A model generated the notes under the pieces. That model saw nothing but the letters and a program-made list of their open reading frames with translations. It ran no database searches and was not told the DNA's origin. The translations under genes and the position numbers were made by a program. A DNA stretch of 64,000 bases, from the NCBI GenBank assembly GCA_022495005.1, contig JAGYXB010000611.1:106952-170951 (forward strand). The letters are read 5' to 3'. Source of the stretch: Rhyacophila brunnea. Taxonomy: Eukaryota; Arthropoda; Insecta; Trichoptera; Rhyacophilidae. Of the stretch, positions 35,228 through 46,992 are shown piece after piece; position 1 is the first letter of the stretch, and every line of letters begins with the position of its first letter.

Positions 35228-35810
35228 CAGTGGCGAAGGGTGGAGGTAGGCTGTTAAGATTCGCTATAAATAGTGCACACTAAACTTTTTTAGTCATATT
35301 TATTTGATTTTATTGAACTAAGACTACAATTTACAGATGGTGTTAGTTAGTTTTTAAAAATCAATTAAACCCAGCCTAAACGAAACCATAATAGTTTTGG
35401 TCTAATTTGGGCAATACGACAAAATTGTGCACACTTTTTCATTCATAGTTATTTGTTTTCATTGGATTAAAAATACATATTACACATATTGTTGGTTAAT
35501 TTTTTTAATTCATTAAGCCCTGCCTAAACCAAACTATAATAAATAAAAAATATTATTCTATTTATAAAATATTCAAAGTTATGTATGATTTAATTGCATA
35601 ATTTTAGATATTTTATAGATAGACATGTATTTTTTGACTATTATCTATTATGACTTGGTTTCTCAGGGTTTAATTGAATTTTAAAAACTAACTAACACTA
35701 TCTGTAAATTGTAGTCTTATTGCAATGAAAACAAATATGTATGTCTGAAAAAGTTTAATGTGCACTGTTTATGGCGGATCTTAACAGCCTACCTCCACCC
35801 TTCGCCACTG
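35228..35810. mobile_element. hAT-type MITE, family 1 copy 2
   Basis: 583 bp with perfect outer termini CAGTGGCGAAGGGTGGAGGT and its inverted partner. The whole element is a long imperfect inverted repeat. It is flanked by ATATATAT on both sides (35220-35227 and 35811-35818), consistent with an 8-bp duplication, though the site is a TA microsatellite. There is no coding capacity. It is a well-preserved counterpart of 24370-24948. Confidence 0.85.
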
Positions 35811-35818
35811 ATATATAT

Positions 35819-36687
35819 GTGTGTGTGGGGTTGCTGCCAAAAGTTGGTATGTTGATAATTATTTAGCTATTTAGTATTAACAACGGATTATGTGTGGGTA
35901 AATACAATAATATAATAAATCAACAATATATGGATACGTCAAAGTTCTTAACCTTCCTTTTACGATGCTAATATATTCCGTCCGTTTCGGTGATCTCACT
36001 TTGGGCTACCGTACAAAATTGACAATACTACAGTAGGTAAAATGAAAATGCCTATTCTGTCAACATAAATAAGTCCAATACATAATGTTTTATCATCATT
36101 ATTATTGTGATTTACTTTATCTATATAATTATCAAAAATGTAATGAAATCTGACGCATATTATTCAGTTATACCTATTACGTATTTACTCAATAATGCTA
36201 TCGATGTTGGAAATAATAACATGTTAATTATATGTTATATTGATGATTCTACGAATATCCGGAGTATGAAGATAACTGAAATATTTGGAATTTAATGGGA
36301 TGGTTCACCAAAAGTGACATTACAGTAATAGAAGTGTCAATATGTAATATTATCATAGTGCATACCATGGAGTTAGTATTTTAATTAGTATCCATCTGTG
36401 CAATTGATTACCTATTTCAAATCTGTTCAAGTTTACAAACAGTTCACATCAAATAATCGTTCGCGTACGTTTGACTAACAATGTTTGCGCAAATATTCCG
36501 CTAGAAGCAATACCATACCTGTTTTAACGACATTTAATTACATGGGACGGAAACAAGAGTCAAAATATTTTGCGTTCGCCTAACAGACAGACGAACCTCT
36601 TATGTACAATCACCGGAAACAGAATCTGAACTCTGACCGCTATTGTACGAAAGTGGAGTTTTCCAGAACAATTTTGTAGGGAAGAGC
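35819..36687. other. Non-coding, no feature seen
   Basis: AT-rich. No supported gene. Confidence 0.45.
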
Positions 36688-36723
36688 GATAAATATTTCC
36701 ATAGCGCTATGGAAATATTTATC
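36688..36723. repeat. Perfect 36-bp palindrome
   Basis: GATAAATATTTCCATAGC is followed immediately by its exact reverse complement, with no spacer. Pairing stops at both outer edges. Confidence 0.95.
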
Positions 36724-39465
36724 TTATAAACTACTGTAAAAAATAATAATATATACGTGGTGGCGCTTTCAGCAGTGGACTATAATTTGAGGGTGATGCT
36801 AGATTGGTGGATTACGGACCTAGGGAAGGGGTTACACAGGATGCCAGACACTGACCTTTATGTTGAGAAGGCTGGCGCGTGCTGGGGGTGGTTTGGTGTT
36901 CACGCACTCACGCACTGGTATGGTAAACGGACTTTACACTTTTGATAGATGATATATTATGAGGTTGATGAATAATGATGATAAGTTCAGAATAAGGATA
37001 GCTGATGATATAGACACGACGTTCACTCAAACCGTAACAGATTTAGTGGAACGTAAGTCAAACATATGTGTTTTGAGTCACTAGGTAGTTGACGATGGCT
37101 CAGTTATAACAATTATCCCGCAACGCGACCGCTTCCTTGATGTCACTCGGGCTAGCAGTCTGTTTAATTAAATTAATTAATAAACTGTGGTTTAGCGGTA
37201 TCAAGCCTATACACACTAGTTGTCTTGAGATAACTAAACATAACTTTGATCACGGTCAATCATGAGCCGTGACTTGTGGTCACCCTGGTCTGGCGACAAT
37301 AATAAATAAGGATTCGAGGGTAGATGGGAAGAAAGGATGAGGGCTAGCATATTTGGCCCAACCAATAAGATATACTTCGATCGTGTCAGGGTCACCAGTT
37401 ATATGGATCTAGTTTATTAAGGTTCCATCTTACATCGTTTAAATTAAGTATTTTATTTAGAATCACAATATATGCATGGAAGTACTTGACCATATCGTAC
37501 AGAGACAGCGAAAGAAGTACCTAATTAAAAATGGCGATGCCGCAAGCCGAATATTATTAAGTTACGTTTGACGCACAGGCATGGGAAAGAGTTGCTATTG
37601 CTACGATGTTATCAGTAAATTATAAAAGACATTATTGTTTAATACATCATAGTATAAGTTAGTATTACATCACTCTATCGTGCTTCAACATTCAGGTAAA
37701 AGGTTGCGGCCACTTCATTCGGTAGATTGCATTTTCTTACGCTTCACGCTATGTGCAACCAGTAGCGTATAGCCATTTTTCTTGTATACCTACTACTCTC
37801 ACCGATGCAGGATCAAGGAAGATCAGCCACGGTGAAAAAATTCTTGAGACTGTGCCACAAGGATACAGATTGTTGCACTCTTTGGCTCTCGGTATTTATA
37901 ACGCAATCGGACAATTTACTGTAAGTATATAATATTTTTGTAAATCCAAGAACCAAAAAATAGTCCTTGTAATTGAACATAATTGCCCTTGTTGTTATTA
38001 AATTATACATAGTTAGTAGTTCATTATATATTTGAAAACTAATAACTTTTTACTTAGAAGAAGAATATTTTAATTTTATTATAATAAATCATCTAGGAGT
38101 TGTTTTCACATCGTTCTACGGATAGGATAAGGAAAATGTATCGCCAGAAAAAGCTGTTAACTTAAAATAAACATAATAATAAATATCATATACCTAGTTA
38201 CAAAAAACTGTTTCCAATTCATTATTATAAAAAATTTAAACATTACGCCAAATAAAGTTTATAGGTATCTTTCGTGAATCGAGTCCGTATTAAAGTGCCC
38301 AACGGATTCCACTACTAATGACGAACACTTCACACTGAAGTTGACTGTTTTCAACAAGGCTTGCGTGCTTTAGACAGGCTATCTAAATCAAAAGCTCGCA
38401 ACCCTATGCATACTTCAAACAAAGCTTAAGATTTTACACGTCATTGAAAAATATATCGCTTATATTACACCATCACATCACATTACATCATCACCAACAA
38501 ACGAAGACCCCTTTGGGTATTAGACCGGAACCGACGTTCGGTTATCTAATAGCTTTATAATCAGAAACTGTCTAGGTACGTCAAGCTAAGTTTTTTTGTG
38601 TTTTAAATATAAACCAAGACGACGATTGATAATTATTGTATTTGTATGTAAAGAATTAATTGTATACATTTTATCTCTCAGCACAACGTTCGTGAATATG
38701 TATTGTAGTTTTCAGCTCAGTCAAAAAAACGAACATTATTAATGAATGATATTAAATATAGGTATTATCGACTGACTTTTTATGTTTTTCAAAAGATTTT
38801 GAAGGTTTGAAAACGATACGAAACGTCTGTGTCGGGAAGGTGATAAGGTGATTTCATCATTAAAACGTCAATATTGCGTACATAATATTGCTTGCAAAAC
38901 CAAATTGGCATGAAAAACATTAATGCAAAGTATTTTTTTACATAATTTAAAAATTAATCGTTGTAAATTTTGAACGCATAGTTTTAAATCGCTGGTGTAA
39001 AGCTAACCGAAACCAACAAACAGCGCTTATTTCAGATAACGATGTGGTTTTACTTTGACCGCTCGGTATGTCAGCAAATGCAGCACCAGAATTTACGACC
39101 AACCTACGTAGGTATTTATTTATTTTTCAACATGGCAAAAATTTCATCACAATAGAATTCTATTGGCAACAACTACAGGAGTGGTTTATAAAATCTCTTG
39201 TCTCGTGATGTACTTACAATATAAATTAATAGAATGGGTGAGCTTGCTATTAATTTATTCTCCACGTAGTTTCTTAAATCATGACATCAATAATTAGGTA
39301 TGCCTTTATTGTATGTGAAATTGACTAGAACTTCCACTAGGTGTATGATTTTGATATTTTAAAAAGAATTTCAAAAGAAAAAATTGCAAAGATTTCTGGT
39401 TGGGCCAATTATGGTCGCTTTTTCCCACCTACCTCAAATCCCCAGATATTTGATTCAAGTCAGCA
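36724..39465. other. Long non-coding stretch
   Basis: About 2.7 kb without a supported gene or repeat. A 62-codon plus frame at 36757-36945 in a GC-richer patch is unrecognised. Confidence 0.45.
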
Positions 39466-39469
39466 GCAA

Positions 39470-39712
39470 CGGTGGCCGCGCAGCTTAAGCGTAAGACTAT
39501 AACGCCGTGGGTTCCAGGTTCGAATCCTGGGTCTGGCAAGTACACATATTGTTTTCCAATTTGTGGGTGTCAGGGATGGACCTCATAGGTTGAGCAAGTG
39601 GCTGACATCCATTTCTCGTAAAAAACAAAATCTGTCAATACAAACCTCTACCTACTCTGTGGAGGCCCATTTGATCCTTTTAGGATCGGACATGGTCGAA
39701 AGAAGACAAGTC
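39470..39712 (+). mobile_element. tRNA-derived SINE, family C (most complete copy)
   Basis: The head contains a perfect T-arm, CCAGG TTCGAAT CCTGG, with B-box GGTTCGAATCC at 39517-39527. The body reads TCATAGGTTGAGCAAGTGGC, CATCCATTTCTCGTAAAAAA, TCTGTGGAGGCCCATTTGAT and ATCGGACATGGTCGAAAGAA. Other copies are at 8062, 14281, 40878 and 51488. The head with GGCCGAGC in the 51.6-kb copy suggests a class II (Ser/Leu-like) tRNA ancestor. Not a functional tRNA gene. Confidence 0.85.
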
Positions 39713-39984
39713 AGCTGTCGACCGTGATTAAATAACGCCAGTTAAGTCAAGTTACCTCAATACAAAGGATGCGTGTAGACCTATTACAGCTAAACCACCG
39801 TGTAATTATTAATTAGATTATACAGACTGATTCAGAAGTTATTCGTGGGCCACGGCTGGGTCAGCTTGATATGGTGAGACCGTCGTCCAAGCAATACTTC
39901 TCTTGTCATTCATCAAAAGTATACCGTCAAGTGCCGCGCACCGGATAACCCAGCAAACAATACCGCGCGAGTGATAGTGCAACC

Positions 39985-40115
39985 GACCACGGCGCTAGCC
40001 TCAACAGCCAAAAGATCAGTACCTGGCATCTTAACGTAACGTCCCTCCAGCATCCACATTCACCATCATAATTATTCCGTCACAAAATTACAGTCCACTA
40101 GGAAAAGCGCTACCA
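39985..40115 (+). repeat. Repeat shared with 54.65 kb
   Basis: AAAGATCAGTACCTGGCATC followed by CCCTCCAGCATCCAC and AAATTACAGTCCAC parallels AAAGGTCAGTGCCTGGCATC at 54660 and what follows. Class unknown. Confidence 0.5.
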
Positions 40116-40543
40116 ATTTCATTAAATTATAACATACATGGACCATCTTGACGGAATCTACTTGAAAAAGTTTACCATTCACATCATTTTCTTAGTTAAC
40201 CGTCTCCAAGCAACGTATTATCAATACCACATGGGATGTAACTCTAGCAACAATATTTTCCCTAAGGTCACGATTTATACAAACTTTCTCATACAATCTT
40301 CCTCTTAAATATTTAATATTGTAAGATAAAGTATTGGAAGTCACAAACTGGTGCAAAAATGAGATTTATCATTATAATCGTGTATGAGCGGGTTATCAGT
40401 AATTATTATTTTTTGCAAATTATGCTATACAGTATGCGGAACCTCTTGCTATTGGTAGCCGCGGCGCATAGTTTAACTATTACTCAATACTAATGCCTTT
40501 ATAAAATCCTAAATTTATACTATTATATTAATCCTATTGACCG

Positions 40544-40743
40544 CTAATGGATTTAAGTTTTGTACTATTCCATTTGAGTCATCTTTCGCGAACCGGGTTT
40601 CGCCTTTCACACATACACACTGAGTCAGTGTGTATTTGCCTTTTGGTGAGTGTAGTGCACACAGTGCCTGAAGATGCCGAAAGGTGAAACCTGGGTCGCC
40701 AAAAACGACTCAAATGGAATAGAGAAAAACTTAATTCCATTAG
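40544..40743. repeat. 200-bp foldback (GACTCAAATGGAATA arms)
   Basis: The arms start CTAATGGATTTAAGTTTTG and, inverted, CTAATGGAATTAAGTTTTT. They meet near a short palindrome ACACACTGAGTCAGTGTGT (about 40614-40632), displaced from the centre. Partial copies are at 30426-30541 and 58494-58556. Confidence 0.8.
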
Positions 40744-40877
40744 AATTTCAATTTATGTATTTATATATTTATATAATCCTAGAAAAATTGTATTATATTT
40801 TTGTAATAGTTAAGGCATCCTTGCACTTGATAAAAATTTTAACATTGAATTGATTTTTTAAATTGGTTTATAATATC

Positions 40878-41062
40878 GTGGGTCCTGGGTTCGAGTCCTG
40901 GGTCTGGAAAATGCACATAATGTGTTTCAATGTGTATTTGGAGTCGGAATATGGAACGAATAGGTTGAGTCAGTGGCTAACATCCATTTCTCATAAAAAG
41001 AAAAATCTTTTAATCCATGCCCATATTATGAACTTCTGAGGATCGGACACATCAAATCTTTT
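40878..41062 (+). mobile_element. SINE family C
   Basis: B-box GGTTCGAGTCC at 40888-40898, then the family body (AATAGGTTGAGTCAGTGGCT, CATCCATTTCTCATAAAAA, GAGGATCGGACACATC). The A-box half is missing. Confidence 0.8.
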
Positions 41063-41364
41063 TAGATTTCAGATTTATTTTATTAAATTTCATTTTTTTT
41101 GAGACCTGTTATAAACCATGTCAGTAATAATAATATAACTGTGAAAGGAAAAAAGTACAGCGTTATATTTTATGACTTAAGAACTGTCATTATTGGTACT
41201 AGTGAGGCTCCACTGAACTACTCTAGGTAGAAGAAGATAAAACAAAGATCACCTTGGTGATTGACTTCTAATAGTAGATGGCGTAAGAAGATTAAAAGGA
41301 TCATTATACAGTTATTGAGTAGTTAGTTACGATTATTTTTGTTTGCATACATGATACTTGAGTT

Positions 41365-41440
41365 TTTAGCTTAATGGATAAAATGACATCACCAGGAATG
41401 CGAAAGTTGTAAGTTTAAAAACCACTCGATCCAAAAACCG
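41365..41440 (+). mobile_element. Degenerate tRNA-like SINE head
   Basis: A-box-like TTAGCTTAATGG and a poor B-box (AAGTTTAAAAACC). No tail was recognised. Confidence 0.35.
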
Positions 41441-42420
41441 TGTTGGATTATCTAAAATTATCAAATTTACAATAAAGTAATCTTATATTCTTATATATGA
41501 AAATTAGTATAATATAAAGTAAAATTACTTACTAAGTCAACTATTACTATGCTACATCATTCAAGCATACAATATCTACACAATATAAAGTCACGATATT
41601 TCAGATCTTGGGGTTCCAATAGGCAATTCGGGGTGTGCTTTTAACCAACTTAGTTTTTCTGGTCATTACTACCTTATTCTGTGAGATTCAAATGCTGCTT
41701 GAGCAATCCATAGTCATACTCATATTATATGATTATAAAATGCGGCATCTAACTAAGCCCAAGATTCACTACTTGAGGTTGAGAGTCGATTCCTTAGTCA
41801 AATCTTAAAGAAACAGTTGAACTATCGCATTACACAATTTACCTACTCGAGTTTCTGAGCTAGCACGTCAGTTCATGTGTGATGGATGTGGTCACCAAAA
41901 GGTGCTCCACATGATAGGTACAATAGTCTAAAGGAGAGTTAAGTAAAATATCCAGTTATATACTCATATGCTCAAAGGATTTTCTCTGTCACTAATGTAA
42001 TTTTGAAACCAGCTATACAAACAAGGAAACTAATATTTTAATACCTACTTTGAGAAAACCATTATTTTCCAAAACAAATGTTTTCACTTTGTCGTTGGTT
42101 AAAAGCTTTATGACGCAGTACATTATTTTCAGTGTTCTGATTTTGAATCCATTTACTTAGTTATGGTGAAGCTTTTGAGAAAGAATACGGCAGATCGTTT
42201 CATTGCATAAATGTGGCAAAGATTTTAATACTTTGTATCAAAAATGCATTTTCAGTTATTTAAAATGTTTTTGTTAGTTTTTTGGTCTCATCCATATTAT
42301 ATAGTAAAATAACTAGTATAAAATGCTTTTTGGTATCTGACTACGTGACCCGGTGATCTGTGGTTTGGAACCCGATAACTGTTATTAATTGTGGAGATTA
42401 AAAATGTGAGTACATCGGGA
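41441..42420. other. Non-coding, no feature seen
   Basis: AT-rich. No supported gene or repeat. Confidence 0.45.
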
Positions 42421-43756
42421 TAAGGGATTCCAATCCCGGGATCCCGAACTATTTTCGATACATATGCATTCCGGGATTGGTAAACATAATCCCGAAACTT
42501 TCGGGATTGATTTATTTATCAATTTTTATGGAAAATAAAAATAAAACGAAAATATAACAGAAAAAATACTTTTATTAACAAATCGTCGCTATAGGATTGG
42601 TTTCCCGAATATCCGTTTTTGTCGAAATCGACCTCTTAATGCAGAATGTTTTTTTGTATCTAATTGGACGAGAACCATCCCTTTCGTTAAATTACTTTGT
42701 AATGGTAACGAATACATCATTCATATGCTGTAAAAATAACAATTTAAATATCTCCATGTATTTAAATATAGGATTATGAAATTTGTTTTTCGTCTCCTGA
42801 ACATTTGGTCTATTCGGGAAACCAATCCTACAGCGACGAAATAACTACATTAGAAATAAACTGAGTTTGAATGAAGGTTGGTTTATTAATGAGTAAGTTG
42901 CCAATTCATTTTATTGTTTCACATAAATTAATAAAAATTAAAAAGATTGGAAAAATCAATGCTTCTCACTTTTAACACAGTAATTCCACCATGATCTTAT
43001 ACGTTTAACGGCAGTTTTATATTTGGCTGACTAATTAGATGTACGAAGCAGAAAAGCCATACACCATGATTTGCTTTACTATTTTAAATCTCACTAACAC
43101 ATTCATTATGTCCTCACTATCAGAAGCAGCAATCTCATATAATATTATATTATGTAAACAACAAACACAATATTGATTTTACGAAATTTTATAAATGAAA
43201 ATCGTTTAGATTTGTAAATAGTTTAACATAAATTAAAAATTCCACATAATATTATGTACGATGCAAGTAACTTCAGTAAAAAGAAAAATAATAAATAAAT
43301 CTAGAAATATTTAGTTCGACGTTTCAACCATTTATACCTAAGCTGTCTTTTTTTATAGAAAGTAAACCATTACGCACTACCAGAAAATACTATTCTAGAG
43401 ATTAATTCGGCCATATTATTCAGAATAATGTTTTAATTACTTAGTTTTTTCAGCACAATATGTTTTTTTTCTTTTAATTGAAATTGTATTTTATTTGTTA
43501 TTCTTTCATAAATAAATAAAACTGTTTTACTTTCACATTATTATTTATATTACAATATTATTTACTCCATTAAACTTATTTATTTCCGAGATTAAACGTA
43601 CACATTAACAATAAATATTTTTGCCCGATTTCATAAGTACTATTTGTGTATATAAAATTTTTATATTAACTATCGAAAGAATTCCAATCCCGGGATCGTC
43701 AAATTGTAATCCCAAAATCCCGGGATCAGAGTTTTGGCTCGGGATTGGATTCCCTA
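42421..43756. mobile_element. hAT-like element 1, longer paralogue
   Basis: The left end TCCAATCCCGGGATCCCGAA and right end ATCCCGGGATCAGAGTTTTG match 21773-22518. It contains about 370 bp (43140-43510) that the 21.8-kb copy lacks, plus the nested foldback at 42584-42838. The flanking 8-mers are only weakly alike. No transposase frame is present. Confidence 0.8.
42584..42838. mobile_element. Nested foldback element with 4-bp target duplication
   Basis: 255 bp. The 28-bp TIRs begin CGTCGCTATAGGATTGG on the left and CGTCGCTGTAGGATTGG on the inverted right, one mismatch. It is flanked by AAAT at 42580-42583 and 42839-42842. The paralogous hAT-like copy at 21.8 kb has a single uninterrupted AACAAATAACTAC at the equivalent spot, so it is a true empty site. 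A 60-codon frame inside is not a transposase. Confidence 0.9.
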
Positions 43757-44535
43757 GTCCGGACGTATACAACGTTTATTAACGTATTTTTTTCACCATT
43801 TAAATTGTTAAATACATGAATAAAATGTATACGCTCAAAATATTTCACTGTTTGAAGGTAAAAAAAAAACGGAGTGCTGAGTACAAAATATCTAACAATG
43901 AAGAAAATGGCAAATTCGGCCGTTGCGTGGCTCATGTCAGTCTGATGTCCTAGATTTGTGGAATACCTGTGTACGATTCATTTTTTCCCAACTGGTCTCG
44001 AAACCAATCTAAGTATACAATTTCATATAATTACCTAATAAGAGTCACATTGTGTCACGTTAGAGTTTTTTATCGGACTTTTAATTTTTTTGAGACTTTT
44101 TAGATAAAATTACTTACTAATTTTTACTAAATATAAAAGTGTGATACCGAATTCAACGTAAAGTAATAATCCAATATTTTTAATATAATGTACTATTAAG
44201 TTCTTTAGTGTAACTTGGGTACCACTGTATGATGCATAGAGGTATTAAATAAAAAGAGGGGCAAGGAATCGGCTTTCTCATACAACTGAATGAAGTAGGC
44301 TAACAATAGCCGATAACTTACGAGAAATAGCGACGCGATAAAAAAAATTCAAGGCATCACGGAGGATTTACTTTGGTCATTATAATGTACTGATATAATA
44401 TAATGTTAACGTAGAAATTTTGCCGCAAATTGATTACCAGCCTGCCTCACCATACTTTTTTACCATATTTGCCTGCTTCACCACACTTTCATATAACCTG
44501 CCGCCCCTAGGTATGACGGTATTATTGTGCAGCGG
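43757..44535. other. Non-coding, no feature seen
   Basis: AT-rich. Nothing supported. Confidence 0.45.
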
Positions 44536-44870
44536 TTATTCACTCGCCGAATGACACTTCCGTTCCATTACCATTAATTTCATCTGCTTAGCGACCTCTA
44601 TCACATTGCATATTCTTGTCTGCTTCCTTATCCATTGGTTTTTTTTGTGATCTTTATGCATTATACCCAACATGCACCTTTCCATGACACGTTGCGCTAC
44701 GCGTAATTTGTTAATAATATCATTAAGAGTCCATGTTTCACACGCATACGTGAGCGTTGGTAGCACACATTGGTTAAACAGTTTACGCTTAAAATGGGAG
44801 ATCACTTTGAAGAAACTATTCAGACACCCAAATGTACTCCATAGCAGTTCCCAGCACTCCATACTAGTTC
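44536..44870 (-). mobile_element. RTE-type LINE RT fragment
   Basis: A 108-codon minus frame reads FGCLNSFFKVISHFKRKLFN, QCVLPTLTYACETWTL, QRVMERCMLGIMHKDHKKNQ and WIRKQTRICNVIEVAKQMK. This is the same RT thumb segment as 23645-24105. The ORF ends after a divergent stretch and lacks the catalytic domain. Confidence 0.8.
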
Positions 44871-44929
44871 ATACATACCACTCAATTGACATTTGTTATC
44901 AAAGATAGACGAAGTTGTTGACTCGCTCA

Positions 44930-45080
44930 CCCACAAGAACGCCCTAAAACTTGCTGGATAGACGAGCTAATAAATTTCGGTGGATGTACGTGGCAGCAAA
45001 TAACTACGGACCGAGATGAGTGAAGAGAGCTAGGGGAGACCTTAATCCAGCAGTGGTTGACCATCTCTGATGATTATTGA
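44930..45080 (+). mobile_element. RTE-type LINE 3' end (opposite orientation)
   Basis: Translates RPKTCWIDELINFGGCTW, a stop, then ETLIQQW, ending at a TGATGATTATTGATGA tail. It is the C-terminus of the same LINE family as the neighbouring minus-strand fragment, but on the plus strand, so the two halves are inverted relative to each other. Confidence 0.65.
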
Positions 45081-45429
45081 TGAAGTTATTAAATTTATCT
45101 TTTTCGTTACCAATCAAAGCAGAAAGATCTCATCAGATGACGTGGGTTATATTAATATTTTAATGTTATTTAGCTCTTCATCCAACTAACAATTATGGAC
45201 ATCTCTGGAGAAAACCTTTTAACCCATGCTTAATACTTTTTAAGTGGATGTTATACCAACAACGGTGGGCTATAATGATATTATAGTTATCACTTATCGA
45301 AAAGTTTTTCTGTGAGATTATCCAAACGTAATCCAAGAATATGTTTTGTACAAAAATCTATGAAAACCAGCTAGTGAACATTTACTATAGAACCGGTTGA
45401 ATTAAAGGATTATCACCATAGCCCCTACA

Positions 45430-45720
45430 ATAGTGGGGTTGACTAGGCTCTAGCCTGGTAGCCCAGACTCAGGGGGGGCGGCATGGAGGATTGACCAGAT
45501 AAGTTACATAAAGACGCATCACAAATTTACTCTAATTGTAAAAAAGTCACCTGCGAGCACTATTTTACTTCAAAGAAATACACATTTTAAAATGTGAGGT
45601 AACAAACAAACGCCATTTGAAAAACTCTAATGTAAAGCGCCACACTGCCTTTAACTTAGGTAAGGTGGGGCACTAAAGATCATAGCCTGGGTGCCCGCTT
45701 CAGGATGTGGGGGCCATGAT
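45430..45720 (-). mobile_element. Internal fragment of the 32.4-kb hAT-type element
   Basis: The minus strand shares CCACATC-TGAAGCGGGC, AGGCAGTGTGGCGCT and AGGTGACTTTTTT with 32640-32910. No TIRs were found at its edges. Confidence 0.6.
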
Positions 45721-45807
45721 TATCACACCTATAAAATTATCTTCGTACTTGGACATCAATGATTCATAAGTGATATTTTGTATTCTATAATATATTGGTT
45801 ACATGTA

Positions 45808-46180
45808 AGTTGTACGTGTGCAGTTCATCGTGGGACACTTATTCGTACAGCGCAGTACGTGAAACATGAGTTCGTATAACATTTTATCAAATGACGAGTT
45901 CTTCGTTGAACATTTCACCGTGGAATACATTTGTACGTATCTTACAAAATGCGGCCATAGTTTGCAAATAGTACTGTTCCAATTAGATTTACCCTAACCT
46001 AACCTAACCTAGTAAAGACATCTCATAATTTTCGCCACATGTTGTAACAAACGTACAAATACACTCCACGGTGAAATGATCAACGAAGAACTCGTCATTT
46101 GATAAAATGTTACACAAACTCATGTTTCACGTATTGCGGCGCACGAATAAGTGTCCTGCGGTGAACTGTTTACGTACAAA
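45808..46180. mobile_element. Inverted-repeat element with (CCTAA)n centre
   Basis: Arms of about 130 bp (45810-45938 and 46045-46178) share TTTTATCAAATGACGAGTTC, TTCACCGTGGA, ACGTGAAACATGAG and GACACTTATTCGT in inverted order. The centre holds CCCTAACCTAACCTAACCTAG (45992-46012). No coding capacity. The target duplication is not resolved. Confidence 0.85.
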
Positions 46181-46185
46181 TTTCC

Positions 46186-46790
46186 GGATACGATAATATA
46201 TCGATCACTTTTTAAATTAAAATATTATAATTTTAACAAGATATATTATATTAAGTAAGTAATAATACATCCATAGCATTTCGCTTGTAGCTTCTACGCC
46301 TCTACGGGTCTACGGTGTAGAGGTAACAACTTAATATAACATTGTAATACTAGTAATTGTAATGATGACGTTTCGTCCTTCTGTGACGTAATGTAATGAT
46401 CTTGTCATCCACGTGACACTCCAACCCCACTTCAAGTGCATTATGCCTTTGAGGCTTCCATCGTACAATCATGGGGTAGGTACAAGTCTACTTACATTGT
46501 GGTTATCATTTCAGAAGACATAGTTTTAATTTTATATAATTATTATAGTTAATAATAAACATACACTTTCTTAAAATAACTTAATTATAGTTTTGTCACT
46601 TGAATGAAATTAATGAATAAAAAATATGGAAGGAAACTGGGCATCTATGAAAGGAAGCTATAAAAAGCGTTTTCAGAGTCGTATGCGAGGAAGAAGCAGT
46701 AGTAATAGGATGAGAGAAAATTTTTGGATATAAACATTAAGACTATTAAGAAGTCTAGGTATAATAAACAACTACATTCATTTTATGATG
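46186..46790. other. Non-coding, no feature seen
   Basis: No supported gene. Confidence 0.45.
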
Positions 46791-46792
46791 GT

Positions 46793-46925
46793 GAGAGTCA
46801 ACCTTCGCAATCCAGTGCGTAAGGTGCTGGATTTTCATCCGTGGGCTCATGGTTTGATTTCCGGTGAAGTCACAATATATTTATATAATTTTCTCAAAGC
46901 CTAACTGTTTGTGACTATTTTACTT
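46793..46925 (+). mobile_element. SINE family B, second copy
   Basis: Head CCAGTGCGTAAGGTGCTGG with B-box-like GGTTTGATTTCC at about 46851-46862, then AATTTTCTCAAAGCC as in 27485-27610. Confidence 0.65.
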
Positions 46926-46967
46926 TAATTAATAATTCTAATTACTACTGTCATTAGGCCTCAAGGC

Positions 46968-46992
46968 TGTATATATATATATATATATATAT
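46968..46992. repeat. (TA)n microsatellite
   Basis: A pure TA run directly precedes the LTR-like block. Another AT run is at 48604-48620. Confidence 0.9.

Noticed and set aside
39470..39545. Possible functional tRNA gene
   Set aside because: The T-arm is perfect, but the acceptor stem cannot pair and the sequence continues into the repeated SINE body.
46968..46992. TA run as a target duplication for the adjacent LTR-like block
   Set aside because: The other side of the block is GGCCCG, so no duplication can be shown.
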